From an uncultured Bacteroidales bacterium (GTDB lineage: Bacteria > Bacteroidota > Bacteroidia > Bacteroidales > P3), in assembly GCA_905236405.1 (NCBI GenBank), contig CAJOQB010000049.1:1-14818 (forward strand): a DNA stretch of 14,818 bases. The letters run 5' to 3'. The notes below the pieces were generated by a model. The model was given only the letters and a program-made list of their open reading frames with translations, did no database searches and had not been told where the DNA came from. Below are positions 1-6,068 of this stretch, piece after piece. Within the stretch, counting starts at the first letter, position 1; each line of letters opens with the position of its first letter. Made by a program: the position numbers and the translations under genes.

Positions 1-696
1 CTCCGCTGCTGGACCAGCCGCAGCGACGAGACCGAGGACATGGGTTGGTTCGCCAGCGTGGACATGTTCGAATCCGACCCCGTCGGACAGGTGCTCTCCA
101 TGTCGGCAGAGAACGTCTTCGGCATGTTCATGTTCGACGTCCCCGTCGACAACTGGCTCATCAGCCCCAACTTGACCATGCCCTCCAACGGCAGCTATGA
201 GATTGCCTGGAAAGTGATGCCCTTCAGCACCGACTATGCCGGCGACCACTATGCCGTCTATGTCATCGACAACAACGACAACCCCACCATGCTCTACGAG
301 CAGACCCTCAACAGCAGCATGAACAGCTTCGAGCAGCACGCCGTCACTATCCCCGCCAACGTCAGCGGCGACTTCCGCGTTGCCTTCCGCCACTTTGACA
401 GCGAGGGCGGCTATGTCATCATCCTCGACGACATCGAGATTGTCACCGCCGGCACAACCGGTATCGACAACATCGAGGACAACAGCGTCGTGGTCTATCC
501 CAACCACGCCACCAACATGTTCATTGTCGACGGCGAAGGCATCGTCTCGATGCAGATGCTCGACATGAACGGTCGCACCGTCATGGAGCGCAACCACGGC
601 GGCGCCATCGACATCTCGAACCTGGCCAACGGCATGTACATCGTCCGCATCGTCAGCAACGACGGTGTCAGCATCCGCAAAGTAGTCAAGAAATAA
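1..696 (+). CDS. T9SS type A sorting-domain surface protein, C-terminal fragment
   Basis: The frame is open from the first base of the window, so the gene starts upstream and only about 231 C-terminal residues are visible. The stop is TAA at 694-696. The visible part has two regions. The first resembles a choice-of-anchor J / cleaved-adhesin beta-sandwich, seen in a 'DNWLISP' motif, a 'YEIAWKV' strand and 'DDIEIV' at its end. It is followed by a roughly 75-residue tail beginning 'GIDNIEDNSVVVYPN', with 'MQMLDMNGRTV' and 'LANGMYIVRI', ending in 'RKVVKK'. That tail is the classic type A C-terminal signal that sends proteins through the type IX secretion system, where it is cleaved and the cargo is anchored or released outside the cell. 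The catalytic or binding part of the protein lies outside the window, so its activity is unknown. It could be a peptidase, an adhesin or a glycan-binding protein. Confidence 0.88.
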   Translation, partial: LRCWTSRSDETEDMGWFASVDMFESDPVGQVLSMSAENVFGMFMFDVPVDNWLISPNLTMPSNGSYEIAWKVMPFSTDYAGDHYAVYVIDNNDNPTMLYEQTLNSSMNSFEQHAVTIPANVSGDFRVAFRHFDSEGGYVIILDDIEIVTAGTTGIDNIEDNSVVVYPNHATNMFIVDGEGIVSMQMLDMNGRTVMERNHGGAIDISNLANGMYIVRIVSNDGVSIRKVVKK

Positions 697-713
697 TAAT
701 TGTTATCACTTGC

Positions 714-734
714 GACGACACCATGCGTGTCGTC
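714..734. other. Perfect 8-bp hairpin after the T9SS gene
   Basis: GACGACAC at 714-721 and GTGTCGTC at 727-734 form a perfect 8-bp stem around a five-base loop. It sits 17 bases after the stop of the surface-protein gene. No T-run follows, so it is more likely an mRNA 3'-end stabilising or accessory structure than a terminator by itself. Confidence 0.5.
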
Positions 735-739
735 CGTCC

Positions 740-772
740 AAAGGCGTTCCGGCAACACGGGACGCCTTTCTT
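740..772 (+). terminator. Probable terminator of the T9SS gene
   Basis: AAAGGCGTTCC (740-750) pairs with GGGACGCCTTT (759-769) in an 11-bp stem with one G-T wobble and an eight-base loop. The following bases (CTTGTATAAAA) are only moderately T-rich, so termination efficiency is uncertain. Its place just after the gene and before a convergent gene supports the call. Confidence 0.6.
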
Positions 773-776
773 GTAT

Positions 777-814
777 AAAAAGAAAACCGCTGCAGAGTGA
801 GCCTCCACAGCGGT
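777..814 (-). terminator. Terminator of the bamD-coaBC-transglycosylase cluster
   Basis: Read on the minus strand, CAGCGGT (814-808) pairs with ACCGCTG (792-786). An inner GAG/CTC pairing (795-797 with 803-805) tightens the loop. A T-run, TTTTCTTTTT, follows at 786-777. Stem plus T-run is the standard rho-independent layout. It starts about 30 bases beyond the transglycosylase stop. Confidence 0.75.
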
Positions 815-844
815 AGTATTCGTCTGTCGTGAGCGACAGCAGCG

Positions 845-1816
845 TCAAAGCCGTGTCACCAAGGCGGTGTTGTGGTCCTTCTGTATGTTGCGTTGCAAGG
901 TGCCACCCTTCTTGGGAATCTTGACGGTGTAGCTCTTGTTAGCCTTGTTGACCAGTTTGTCGGTCTGCAACCACGGGTTGAGGTCGCGGAGCATCTTGTA
1001 GGTGGTGCCGTTCTGCTGTGCAAAGGCATAGAGGTCGACATTCTGGCCGCTGAGGGTGACTGTGTCATAAGGCAACGGCGAATAGAGGTCGCAGCGACGG
1101 ATATAGAACCCGTAGTCCTGCGGATGCTGGAAAATCAACTTGATGGCCAGTATGCGATAGACATAGCGAGCCGTCTCGCTGTTGAGACGGGTGTCGTAAT
1201 AGGAGGAGACCGACTGCTTGCTCATACGGCTACGAAGACCTACCTCGCCACAGTTGTAGGCAGCGGCGGCGGCTGTCCAGCTGCCCAGGCTGTTGCGGAG
1301 CGACTTGAGATATTTACATGCGGCACGTGTGGAGGCCTCGAGATCGTTGCGCATGTCAATCTCATCGGTGACAGTCAGACCATTGTTGAGCCCTGTGGGC
1401 TTGATAAACTGCCAATAGCCCTGTGCCTTGGCTGGCGAGGTGACATTCTGCAGTCCGCTTTCGATAACACATAGATATTTGAAATCCTGCGGCACACCAT
1501 TTTCACGAAGGATGGACTCGATAACGGGAAAATAACGGCCAGCACGCTTCATGTTCAACAAAGTACTGGAATGAAAAAACATATTTGACAACAACTCGCG
1601 GTCCAAACCTTCACGCACATAAAAATACTCCAACGGCACTTTCTCTCCAGCAAATGCAAGGGTGTCGGGCAAAACAGGTGCATAAATCTTATAGTCCGAC
1701 TTCATGGCTTTCTGATAAAGATCGTCGGCATTCTCCTTCTGTGTGGCAAAGATAAAAATCTGTCCTGCGATGGCAATAGTGGAGAGGATGATGGCAATGA
1801 TGGCAAGTTTCTTCAT
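845..1816 (-). CDS. Lytic transglycosylase, MltD-like (GH23), with LysM-like tail
   Basis: The 323-residue product probably cleaves the MurNAc-GlcNAc bond of peptidoglycan in the periplasm, forming 1,6-anhydro-muropeptides. Residues 5-24 form one hydrophobic segment, a signal anchor or signal peptide. The GH23 domain runs from about 95 to 235. 'CVIESGLQN' places the catalytic glutamate at Glu119, 'AKAQGYWQF' follows at 130-137, and 'AYNCG' lies at 186-190; all are MltD/Slt family landmarks. Residues 258-302 look like a degenerate LysM domain ('VDLYAFAQQNGTTYKMLRDLNPWL') that would hold the enzyme on the wall. The start is 12 bases after the coaBC stop, so the two genes are probably cotranscribed, and a terminator follows. 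The family call is firm. The exact MltD equivalence is inferred from domain order. Confidence 0.88.
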   Translation of the reverse strand: MKKLAIIAIILSTIAIAGQIFIFATQKENADDLYQKAMKSDYKIYAPVLPDTLAFAGEKVPLEYFYVREGLDRELLSNMFFHSSTLLNMKRAGRYFPVIESILRENGVPQDFKYLCVIESGLQNVTSPAKAQGYWQFIKPTGLNNGLTVTDEIDMRNDLEASTRAACKYLKSLRNSLGSWTAAAAAYNCGEVGLRSRMSKQSVSSYYDTRLNSETARYVYRILAIKLIFQHPQDYGFYIRRCDLYSPLPYDTVTLSGQNVDLYAFAQQNGTTYKMLRDLNPWLQTDKLVNKANKSYTVKIPKKGGTLQRNIQKDHNTALVTRL

Positions 1817-1828
1817 GGCATGGAATGT

Positions 1829-3031
1829 TTATAGAATGCTGACCAATCGGTCGACGATGTCGCGAGCCACAAGGGCCTTGCTTTTCAACAACCCCTCCTC
1901 GACGCGACCGTCGCGGAAGAGGAACGTCACTTTGTTGGTGTCGTGGCCGAAGCCCGCCCCCTTATCCTGCAACGAGTTGAGGACAATAAAGTCGAGATTC
2001 TTCCGCTGGAGTTTCGACTGGGCATGGGCCACCTCGTTGTTGGTTTCGAGAGCGAAGCCCACCAACCGCTGACGGTCGCCTTTAGAACGGCCCAGCGTTG
2101 CCAGTATGTCGGGCGTCTGCTCCATGTGGAGCGTCATCCCGTCATTGTCGTTCTGCTTTTTGATTTTGATATCGGGAGCGTCCACCGGACGGAAATCGGC
2201 CACAGCGGCAGTCAGTATAGCAGCGTCGCATGAAGGAAATGCCGATGCTGATGCGTCGAACATCTCCTGTGCCGACACCACATCGACTCGGTGTATCATC
2301 GGGTGATTGACGGTCAAATGGGTCGGACCTGCCACCAACGTCACCTCTGCCCCCTCGTCGGCCAACGCCTGCGCCACGGCAAAGCCCATCTTGCCCGTCG
2401 AGAAATTGCCCACAAAACGGACAGCATCAATCTTCTCGTACGTGGGACCAGCCGTCACCAGCACCTTGCGTCCCGACAACCTTTGGCATGAAGCAAAGTG
2501 TCTCTCCATCGCAGCCATGATGGCCTCGGGCTCCGCCATCCTACCCTTCCCCTCGCTGCCACATGCCAGGAAACCATCCTCCGGCTCGACAATATGGCAC
2601 CCGTCCCCTTTCAGCAACGAAAGATTGCGTTGGAAAGCAGGGCTCTCCCACATCTGCGTGTTCATAGCCGGCGCCATGAAGACAGGTTTGCGGAACGCCA
2701 TCAGCAACGTCGACAATGCATCGTCGGCAATGCCCTGAGCCATCTTGCCAATGCAGTTAGCTGTGGCCGGGGCCACCACCATGGCATCACCCCAGTCCTT
2801 AAGCGAGATATGCTCGGTGGTATGGTCATTGTCTGTGGCGAAAAGGTCGCTGTACACCTTGTTCATCGACAGCGTTTCGAGGGTCAACGGCGTGACAAAC
2901 TGCAGTGCATGGTCGGTGGCCACACACCTCACTTCAGCTCCCGCTTTGACCAGCAGACGTATCAACAAGGGAGTCTTGTAGGCAGCAATGCCACCGGTGA
3001 CACCGACAATGACTTTCTTTCCTGTAAGCAT
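1829..3031 (-). CDS. coaBC: Bifunctional phosphopantothenoylcysteine decarboxylase / phosphopantothenate-cysteine ligase
   Basis: This 400-residue cytoplasmic enzyme carries out two consecutive steps of coenzyme A synthesis: it ligates cysteine to 4'-phosphopantothenate (CoaB) and decarboxylates the product to 4'-phosphopantetheine (CoaC). The N-terminal flavoprotein half (about 1-185) shows 'GVTGGIAAYK' for FMN, the catalytic histidine in 'EHISLKDW' (His74), 'PAMNTQMW' at 121-128 and the flap cysteine in 'ACGSEGKGRM' (Cys157). The C-terminal ligase half (about 187-400) shows 'GPTYEKIDAVRF', 'NFSTGKMG' with Asn209, 'AAVADFRP' and the lysines of 'KIKK' (289-292). All expected catalytic residues are present and the length is normal. 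It lies downstream of the omega-like gene, separated by 84 bases holding a terminator-like hairpin, and 12 bases upstream of the transglycosylase gene. Confidence 0.96.
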   Translation of the reverse strand: MLTGKKVIVGVTGGIAAYKTPLLIRLLVKAGAEVRCVATDHALQFVTPLTLETLSMNKVYSDLFATDNDHTTEHISLKDWGDAMVVAPATANCIGKMAQGIADDALSTLLMAFRKPVFMAPAMNTQMWESPAFQRNLSLLKGDGCHIVEPEDGFLACGSEGKGRMAEPEAIMAAMERHFASCQRLSGRKVLVTAGPTYEKIDAVRFVGNFSTGKMGFAVAQALADEGAEVTLVAGPTHLTVNHPMIHRVDVVSAQEMFDASASAFPSCDAAILTAAVADFRPVDAPDIKIKKQNDNDGMTLHMEQTPDILATLGRSKGDRQRLVGFALETNNEVAHAQSKLQRKNLDFIVLNSLQDKGAGFGHDTNKVTFLFRDGRVEEGLLKSKALVARDIVDRLVSIL

Positions 3032-3058
3032 GACGTATGATAAGGTAAGTTTGTTTAG

Positions 3059-3093
3059 AAAAAAACCGCCTTCCTGTATTACAGTGAGGGCGG
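3059..3093 (-). terminator. Terminator or attenuator between the omega gene and coaBC
   Basis: On the minus strand the right arm (3093-3081) pairs with the left arm (3077-3066) in a stem of about 12 bp. There is one bulged base at 3085, one G-T wobble and a three-base loop (3080-3078). A perfect T7 run follows at 3065-3059. It begins about 20 bases past the omega stop and its T-run ends only 27 bases before the coaBC ATG. No TAnnTTTG promoter box is visible between it and coaBC, so partial read-through is the simplest way for coaBC to be expressed with bamD. Confidence 0.75.
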
Positions 3094-3115
3094 CACTAAA
3101 TCATGAAAAAAAATA

Positions 3116-3505
3116 CTATTTCTTTGACTGTTCGTCCATCAGTTCGCTTTCCTTTGCCTCAAGTTTCTGGGTCTCGAGACTGTCTTTGGCAGGATTGTGG
3201 TACCACAACTTTCCCTCCAGATACTCCTGGGTGGCCTCGAGCGTCGGTTTGGGCATCATTTCAAAATGTCTGACCACCTCTATCTGCTCGCGGTTCTCAA
3301 ATATCTCCTCCATAGTGTCGATGGTGGAGGCAAACTCTTCTATCTTCTTGTGCAACTCTTTCTTCTCCTCGATGGAAATCTGGTTGGCACGTTTGGAGAG
3401 CATGGCCACCGTCTCGTACACATTGTCGGTCATGTTGCTGAGATCATAGATATTGCGTGTGATGGTGGTGTTGGTGACACGGGATTGGTTTCTCTTTTCT
3501 TCCAT
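3116..3505 (-). CDS. rpoZ: RNA polymerase omega-like (Rpb6 family) subunit
   Basis: The 129-residue product matches the Bacteroidota form of the RNA polymerase omega subunit, which helps assemble and stabilise the core enzyme. The signature part is residues 14-105: 'TITRNIYDLSNMTDNVYETV', 'SKRANQIS' at 37-44, 'EIFENREQIEV' and 'PKPTLEATQEYLEGKLWY'. The last 25 residues are a charged tail (Lys, Glu and Asp rich) that looks longer than in the relatives I remember. The same frame is open for 71 codons upstream, but that part is basic, overlaps bamD and does not look like protein. The ATG at 3505, 13 bases after the bamD stop, is therefore chosen. The neighbouring bamD and coaBC genes are the usual context in Bacteroidota. 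Confidence 0.87.
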   Translation of the reverse strand: MEEKRNQSRVTNTTITRNIYDLSNMTDNVYETVAMLSKRANQISIEEKKELHKKIEEFASTIDTMEEIFENREQIEVVRHFEMMPKPTLEATQEYLEGKLWYHNPAKDSLETQKLEAKESELMDEQSKK

Positions 3506-3518
3506 GGTGTTATGATGA

Positions 3519-4346
3519 TTATTTCTTGTTTTCTTTGCTTTCTTTTTCTTCCAATTGGGACAACAAAGCCTTGGTCCTGGTGTATATCTCCTGCGAAGGC
3601 GCAAGGTATTTCGAATCGCCAAACAAGGCGACAAAACTGTCGAAATCATTGATGACGGCCTGAAGACGTTCCTGCATCTTATCCTCGCGACTGTTGGACG
3701 CATAGATGTAACCAGCACGAAGGATAATGTACATGGCCTCCTCTCGGTACTGCGACATAGGATAGAGATTCAGGAAGTTCTTCATCGAAACATAGGCAGC
3801 GTGGTAGTTCTCCGTCTTGAAGTAGCCCTTGGCAATCTCAAACTCTTTCTTCTCTAACTGAGACTGCATCTCGTCAATATAGCCATTCACCTCGGGGATA
3901 CGGGTGCTTTGGGGATACTTCTCGACAAAATGCTCGAAATCGGCAATGGCGTCCTTGGTGATTTGTTGGTCGAGCGAATAATAGGGCACCTCCTTGTACT
4001 TGCAATAAGCCGACATGAAGAGCGCCTCCTCTGCACGACTGCTGTAGGGGTAACGGCGATAATAGTTGTTGAAATGGTAGGCGGCCATATAGTAATTTTC
4101 CATCTTCATCAGCGTGTTAGCATAATACCACGACACACTGTCGGCACGCTCTTTGTCGCGAAAATGTATCGACAAGTTTTCAAACAGTTGTTTGGCGCGA
4201 CCATAGTTTTCGTTCTCATAATAGTTCACTGCAGCCTTGTATTGAGCATCGTAATCGGCACTTTTCAGCAACTTTTCATAGCCCGAACACGATCCCAACA
4301 GAATGACATCCAACAGTATAGATACTATATATACACCTTTTTGCAT
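3519..4346 (-). CDS. bamD: Outer-membrane assembly lipoprotein BamD (YfiO)
   Basis: BamD is the essential lipoprotein partner of BamA in the complex that inserts beta-barrel proteins into the outer membrane. The 275-residue product has a short signal peptide ending in the lipobox 'LLGSC', with the lipidated cysteine at residue 20. It continues with TPR-like helical repeats, for example 'YKAAVNYYENENYGRAKQLF', 'YYMAAYHFNNYYRRYPYS' and 'YHAAYVSMKNFLNLYP'. An in-frame upstream ATG at 4427 would add 27 residues in front of the signal peptide. The ATG at 4346 is preferred because it places the signal peptide at the N-terminus. An aspartate (Asp13) inside the hydrophobic core of the signal peptide is unusual. 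The gene heads the minus-strand cluster and lies divergent to guaA. Confidence 0.9.
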   Translation of the reverse strand: MQKGVYIVSILLDVILLGSCSGYEKLLKSADYDAQYKAAVNYYENENYGRAKQLFENLSIHFRDKERADSVSWYYANTLMKMENYYMAAYHFNNYYRRYPYSSRAEEALFMSAYCKYKEVPYYSLDQQITKDAIADFEHFVEKYPQSTRIPEVNGYIDEMQSQLEKKEFEIAKGYFKTENYHAAYVSMKNFLNLYPMSQYREEAMYIILRAGYIYASNSREDKMQERLQAVINDFDSFVALFGDSKYLAPSQEIYTRTKALLSQLEEKESKENKK

Positions 4347-4351
4347 GACTG

Positions 4352-4380
4352 CAAAAATAATAAATATTTTATATACACAA
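4352..4380 (-). promoter_or_regulatory. Candidate bamD promoter
   Basis: The minus strand carries TATTTTTG at 4359-4352, an exact match to the Bacteroidota -7 consensus TAnnTTTG. A TTG at 4380-4378 may serve as the -33 element with an 18-base spacer, slightly short of the usual 19-21. The box ends only five bases before the chosen bamD ATG, so transcription would begin at or next to the start codon. The match is by eye. Confidence 0.45.
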
Positions 4381-4498
4381 TATTTTTTGAGACATAACAG
4401 CCTTTCTTCCTTAAGTTCCCACCCCATCGAAACGCCCTCATTTCATCTCGATGTTGATAACTTTTCACCTCGAACAATCGAGAACAAAAAAAAATATG

Positions 4499-4506
4499 TA
4501 CTTTTG
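4499..4506 (+). promoter_or_regulatory. Candidate guaA promoter (-7 box)
   Basis: TACTTTTG matches the Bacteroidota -7 consensus TAnnTTTG and ends 22 bases before the guaA ATG, giving a short leader. The upstream region holds an A9 tract around 4486-4494 but no clear TTTG -33 element. The 182-bp gap 4347-4528 is otherwise AT-rich and shows no gene. Confidence 0.5.
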
Positions 4507-4528
4507 TTTCATTAAATAATGATTTCTT

Positions 4529-6055
4529 ATGGACACGATAATCATCTTAGATTTTGGTTCTCAGTACACTCAACTCATTGCACGCAAAGTACGCGAACTG
4601 AATATTTATTGCGAGATTCATCCTTTCAACAAGATTCCAGCCTTCAACTCCGATGTTAAAGGTGTCATTTTCTCGGGCAGTCCCTATTCCTGCAACGCTG
4701 AGGATGCCCCTGTGCCCGACATGAGCAATATCAAAGGCAAACTGCCCTTGCTGGCCGTCTGCTACGGCGCCCAATACCTTGCCAAGTGGGGCGGCGGAAG
4801 AGTTCAGCAATCGAAAATCCGCGAGTATGGTCGTGCCAACCTTCAGTATATCGACAGACAAAGCCCATTAATGAAAGGCATTGAACCGGGCTCTCAAGTC
4901 TGGATGAGCCACGGAGACACCATCGAGACGGTTCCCTCTAACTATGAAGTAATTTGCTCGACCGACAGCGTAAAATATGCCGGCTACCATATCCAAGGCG
5001 AAGAGACCTATGCCATCCAATTCCATCCCGAAGTACACCACTCGGTCGACGGCCTGACCTTGCTCCGTAACTTCGTGGTTGACATTTGCCACTGCGACCA
5101 GTCGTGGACCCCTGCTTCGTTCATCGAGACCACCGTCGAGGAACTGCGTAAGAAACTGGGCAACGACAAAGTGATACTCGGTCTCAGCGGCGGTGTCGAC
5201 TCATCGGTGGCCGCCGTGCTGCTCAACCGTGCCATCGGCCATAACCTGCATTGTATCTTTGTCGACAACGGACTGTTGCGTAAGAATGAGTTCCAATCGG
5301 TTTTAGAGTCCTACAAGAACATGGGGCTGAATGTGAAAGGCGTCGACGCAAGCCAGAAGTTTTATTCCCTGTTGGCTGGAGTCACCGACCCTGAACAGAA
5401 ACGCAAGATTATCGGCAAGACATTTATCGATGTTTTCGATGCTGAAGCCAAAACCATCACCGATGCGAAATGGTTGGCTCAAGGCACAATCTATCCCGAC
5501 GTCATTGAGTCGAAATCCGTCAAAGGTCCTTCGGCCACTATCAAATCGCATCACAATGTTGGAGGTCTTCCCGACTATATGAAATTGCAACTGGTGGAAC
5601 CACTCCGCCTGCTTTTCAAAGACGAAGTGCGTCGTGTGGGTAGACAACTGGACATGAAAACCGAAATGATTGGCCGCCATCCCTTCCCTGGCCCAGGTTT
5701 GGCCATCCGCATTTTGAGCGACATCACCCCCGAAAAGGTTCGGATCCTACAAGAAGTCGACGATATCTTCATCCAAGGACTTCGCGACAACGACCTATAT
5801 GACAAAGTATGGCAAGCTGGTGCCATCTTGTTGCCTGTCAAGTCTGTTGGAGTGATGGGAGACGAACGGACCTATGAAAGTGCAGTCGCATTGCGTGCTG
5901 TCGAATCGGTCGACGGAATGACTGCCGACTGGTCGCATCTGCCTTACGAGTTTCTGGCCAAGGTGAGCAACGACATTATCAACCGCGTCAAAGGTGTGAA
6001 CCGCGTGGTCTACGACATAAGTTCCAAACCTCCCGCAACCATTGAGTGGGAATAA
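4529..6055 (+). CDS. guaA: GMP synthase (glutamine-hydrolysing)
   Basis: GuaA converts XMP to GMP using ATP and glutamine in the cytoplasm, the last step of guanine nucleotide synthesis. The 508-residue product has the full two-part layout. The N-terminal class I glutamine amidotransferase (about 1-185) carries the nucleophile in 'LLAVCYGAQYL' (Cys78) and the partner His166 and Glu168 in 'QFHPEVHHS'. The ATP-pyrophosphatase domain begins near 195, with the P-loop 'LSGGVDSS' at 219-226. The C-terminal dimerisation domain ends in 'ISSKPPATIEWE', the family's typical tail. Nothing is missing and the length is slightly under the E. coli enzyme (about 525 residues). A TAnnTTTG box precedes it, and the next gene starts 13 bases after its stop. 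Confidence 0.97.
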   Translation: MDTIIILDFGSQYTQLIARKVRELNIYCEIHPFNKIPAFNSDVKGVIFSGSPYSCNAEDAPVPDMSNIKGKLPLLAVCYGAQYLAKWGGGRVQQSKIREYGRANLQYIDRQSPLMKGIEPGSQVWMSHGDTIETVPSNYEVICSTDSVKYAGYHIQGEETYAIQFHPEVHHSVDGLTLLRNFVVDICHCDQSWTPASFIETTVEELRKKLGNDKVILGLSGGVDSSVAAVLLNRAIGHNLHCIFVDNGLLRKNEFQSVLESYKNMGLNVKGVDASQKFYSLLAGVTDPEQKRKIIGKTFIDVFDAEAKTITDAKWLAQGTIYPDVIESKSVKGPSATIKSHHNVGGLPDYMKLQLVEPLRLLFKDEVRRVGRQLDMKTEMIGRHPFPGPGLAIRILSDITPEKVRILQEVDDIFIQGLRDNDLYDKVWQAGAILLPVKSVGVMGDERTYESAVALRAVESVDGMTADWSHLPYEFLAKVSNDIINRVKGVNRVVYDISSKPPATIEWE

Positions 6056-6068
6056 ACAATTCATTATC

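Noticed and set aside
872..1474. A 200-codon plus-strand ORF opposite the transglycosylase gene
   Set aside because: It lies wholly antisense to a gene with clear GH23 motifs, has no recognisable domain, and its composition fits a reverse-frame shadow.
2498..3040. A 180-codon plus-strand ORF opposite coaBC
   Set aside because: It is antisense to an intact coaBC with all catalytic motifs and has no domain of its own.
3506..3718. 71-codon N-terminal extension of the omega-like protein
   Set aside because: It overlaps the bamD coding region in another frame and looks like a basic shadow. The omega family homology begins soon after the ATG at 3505.
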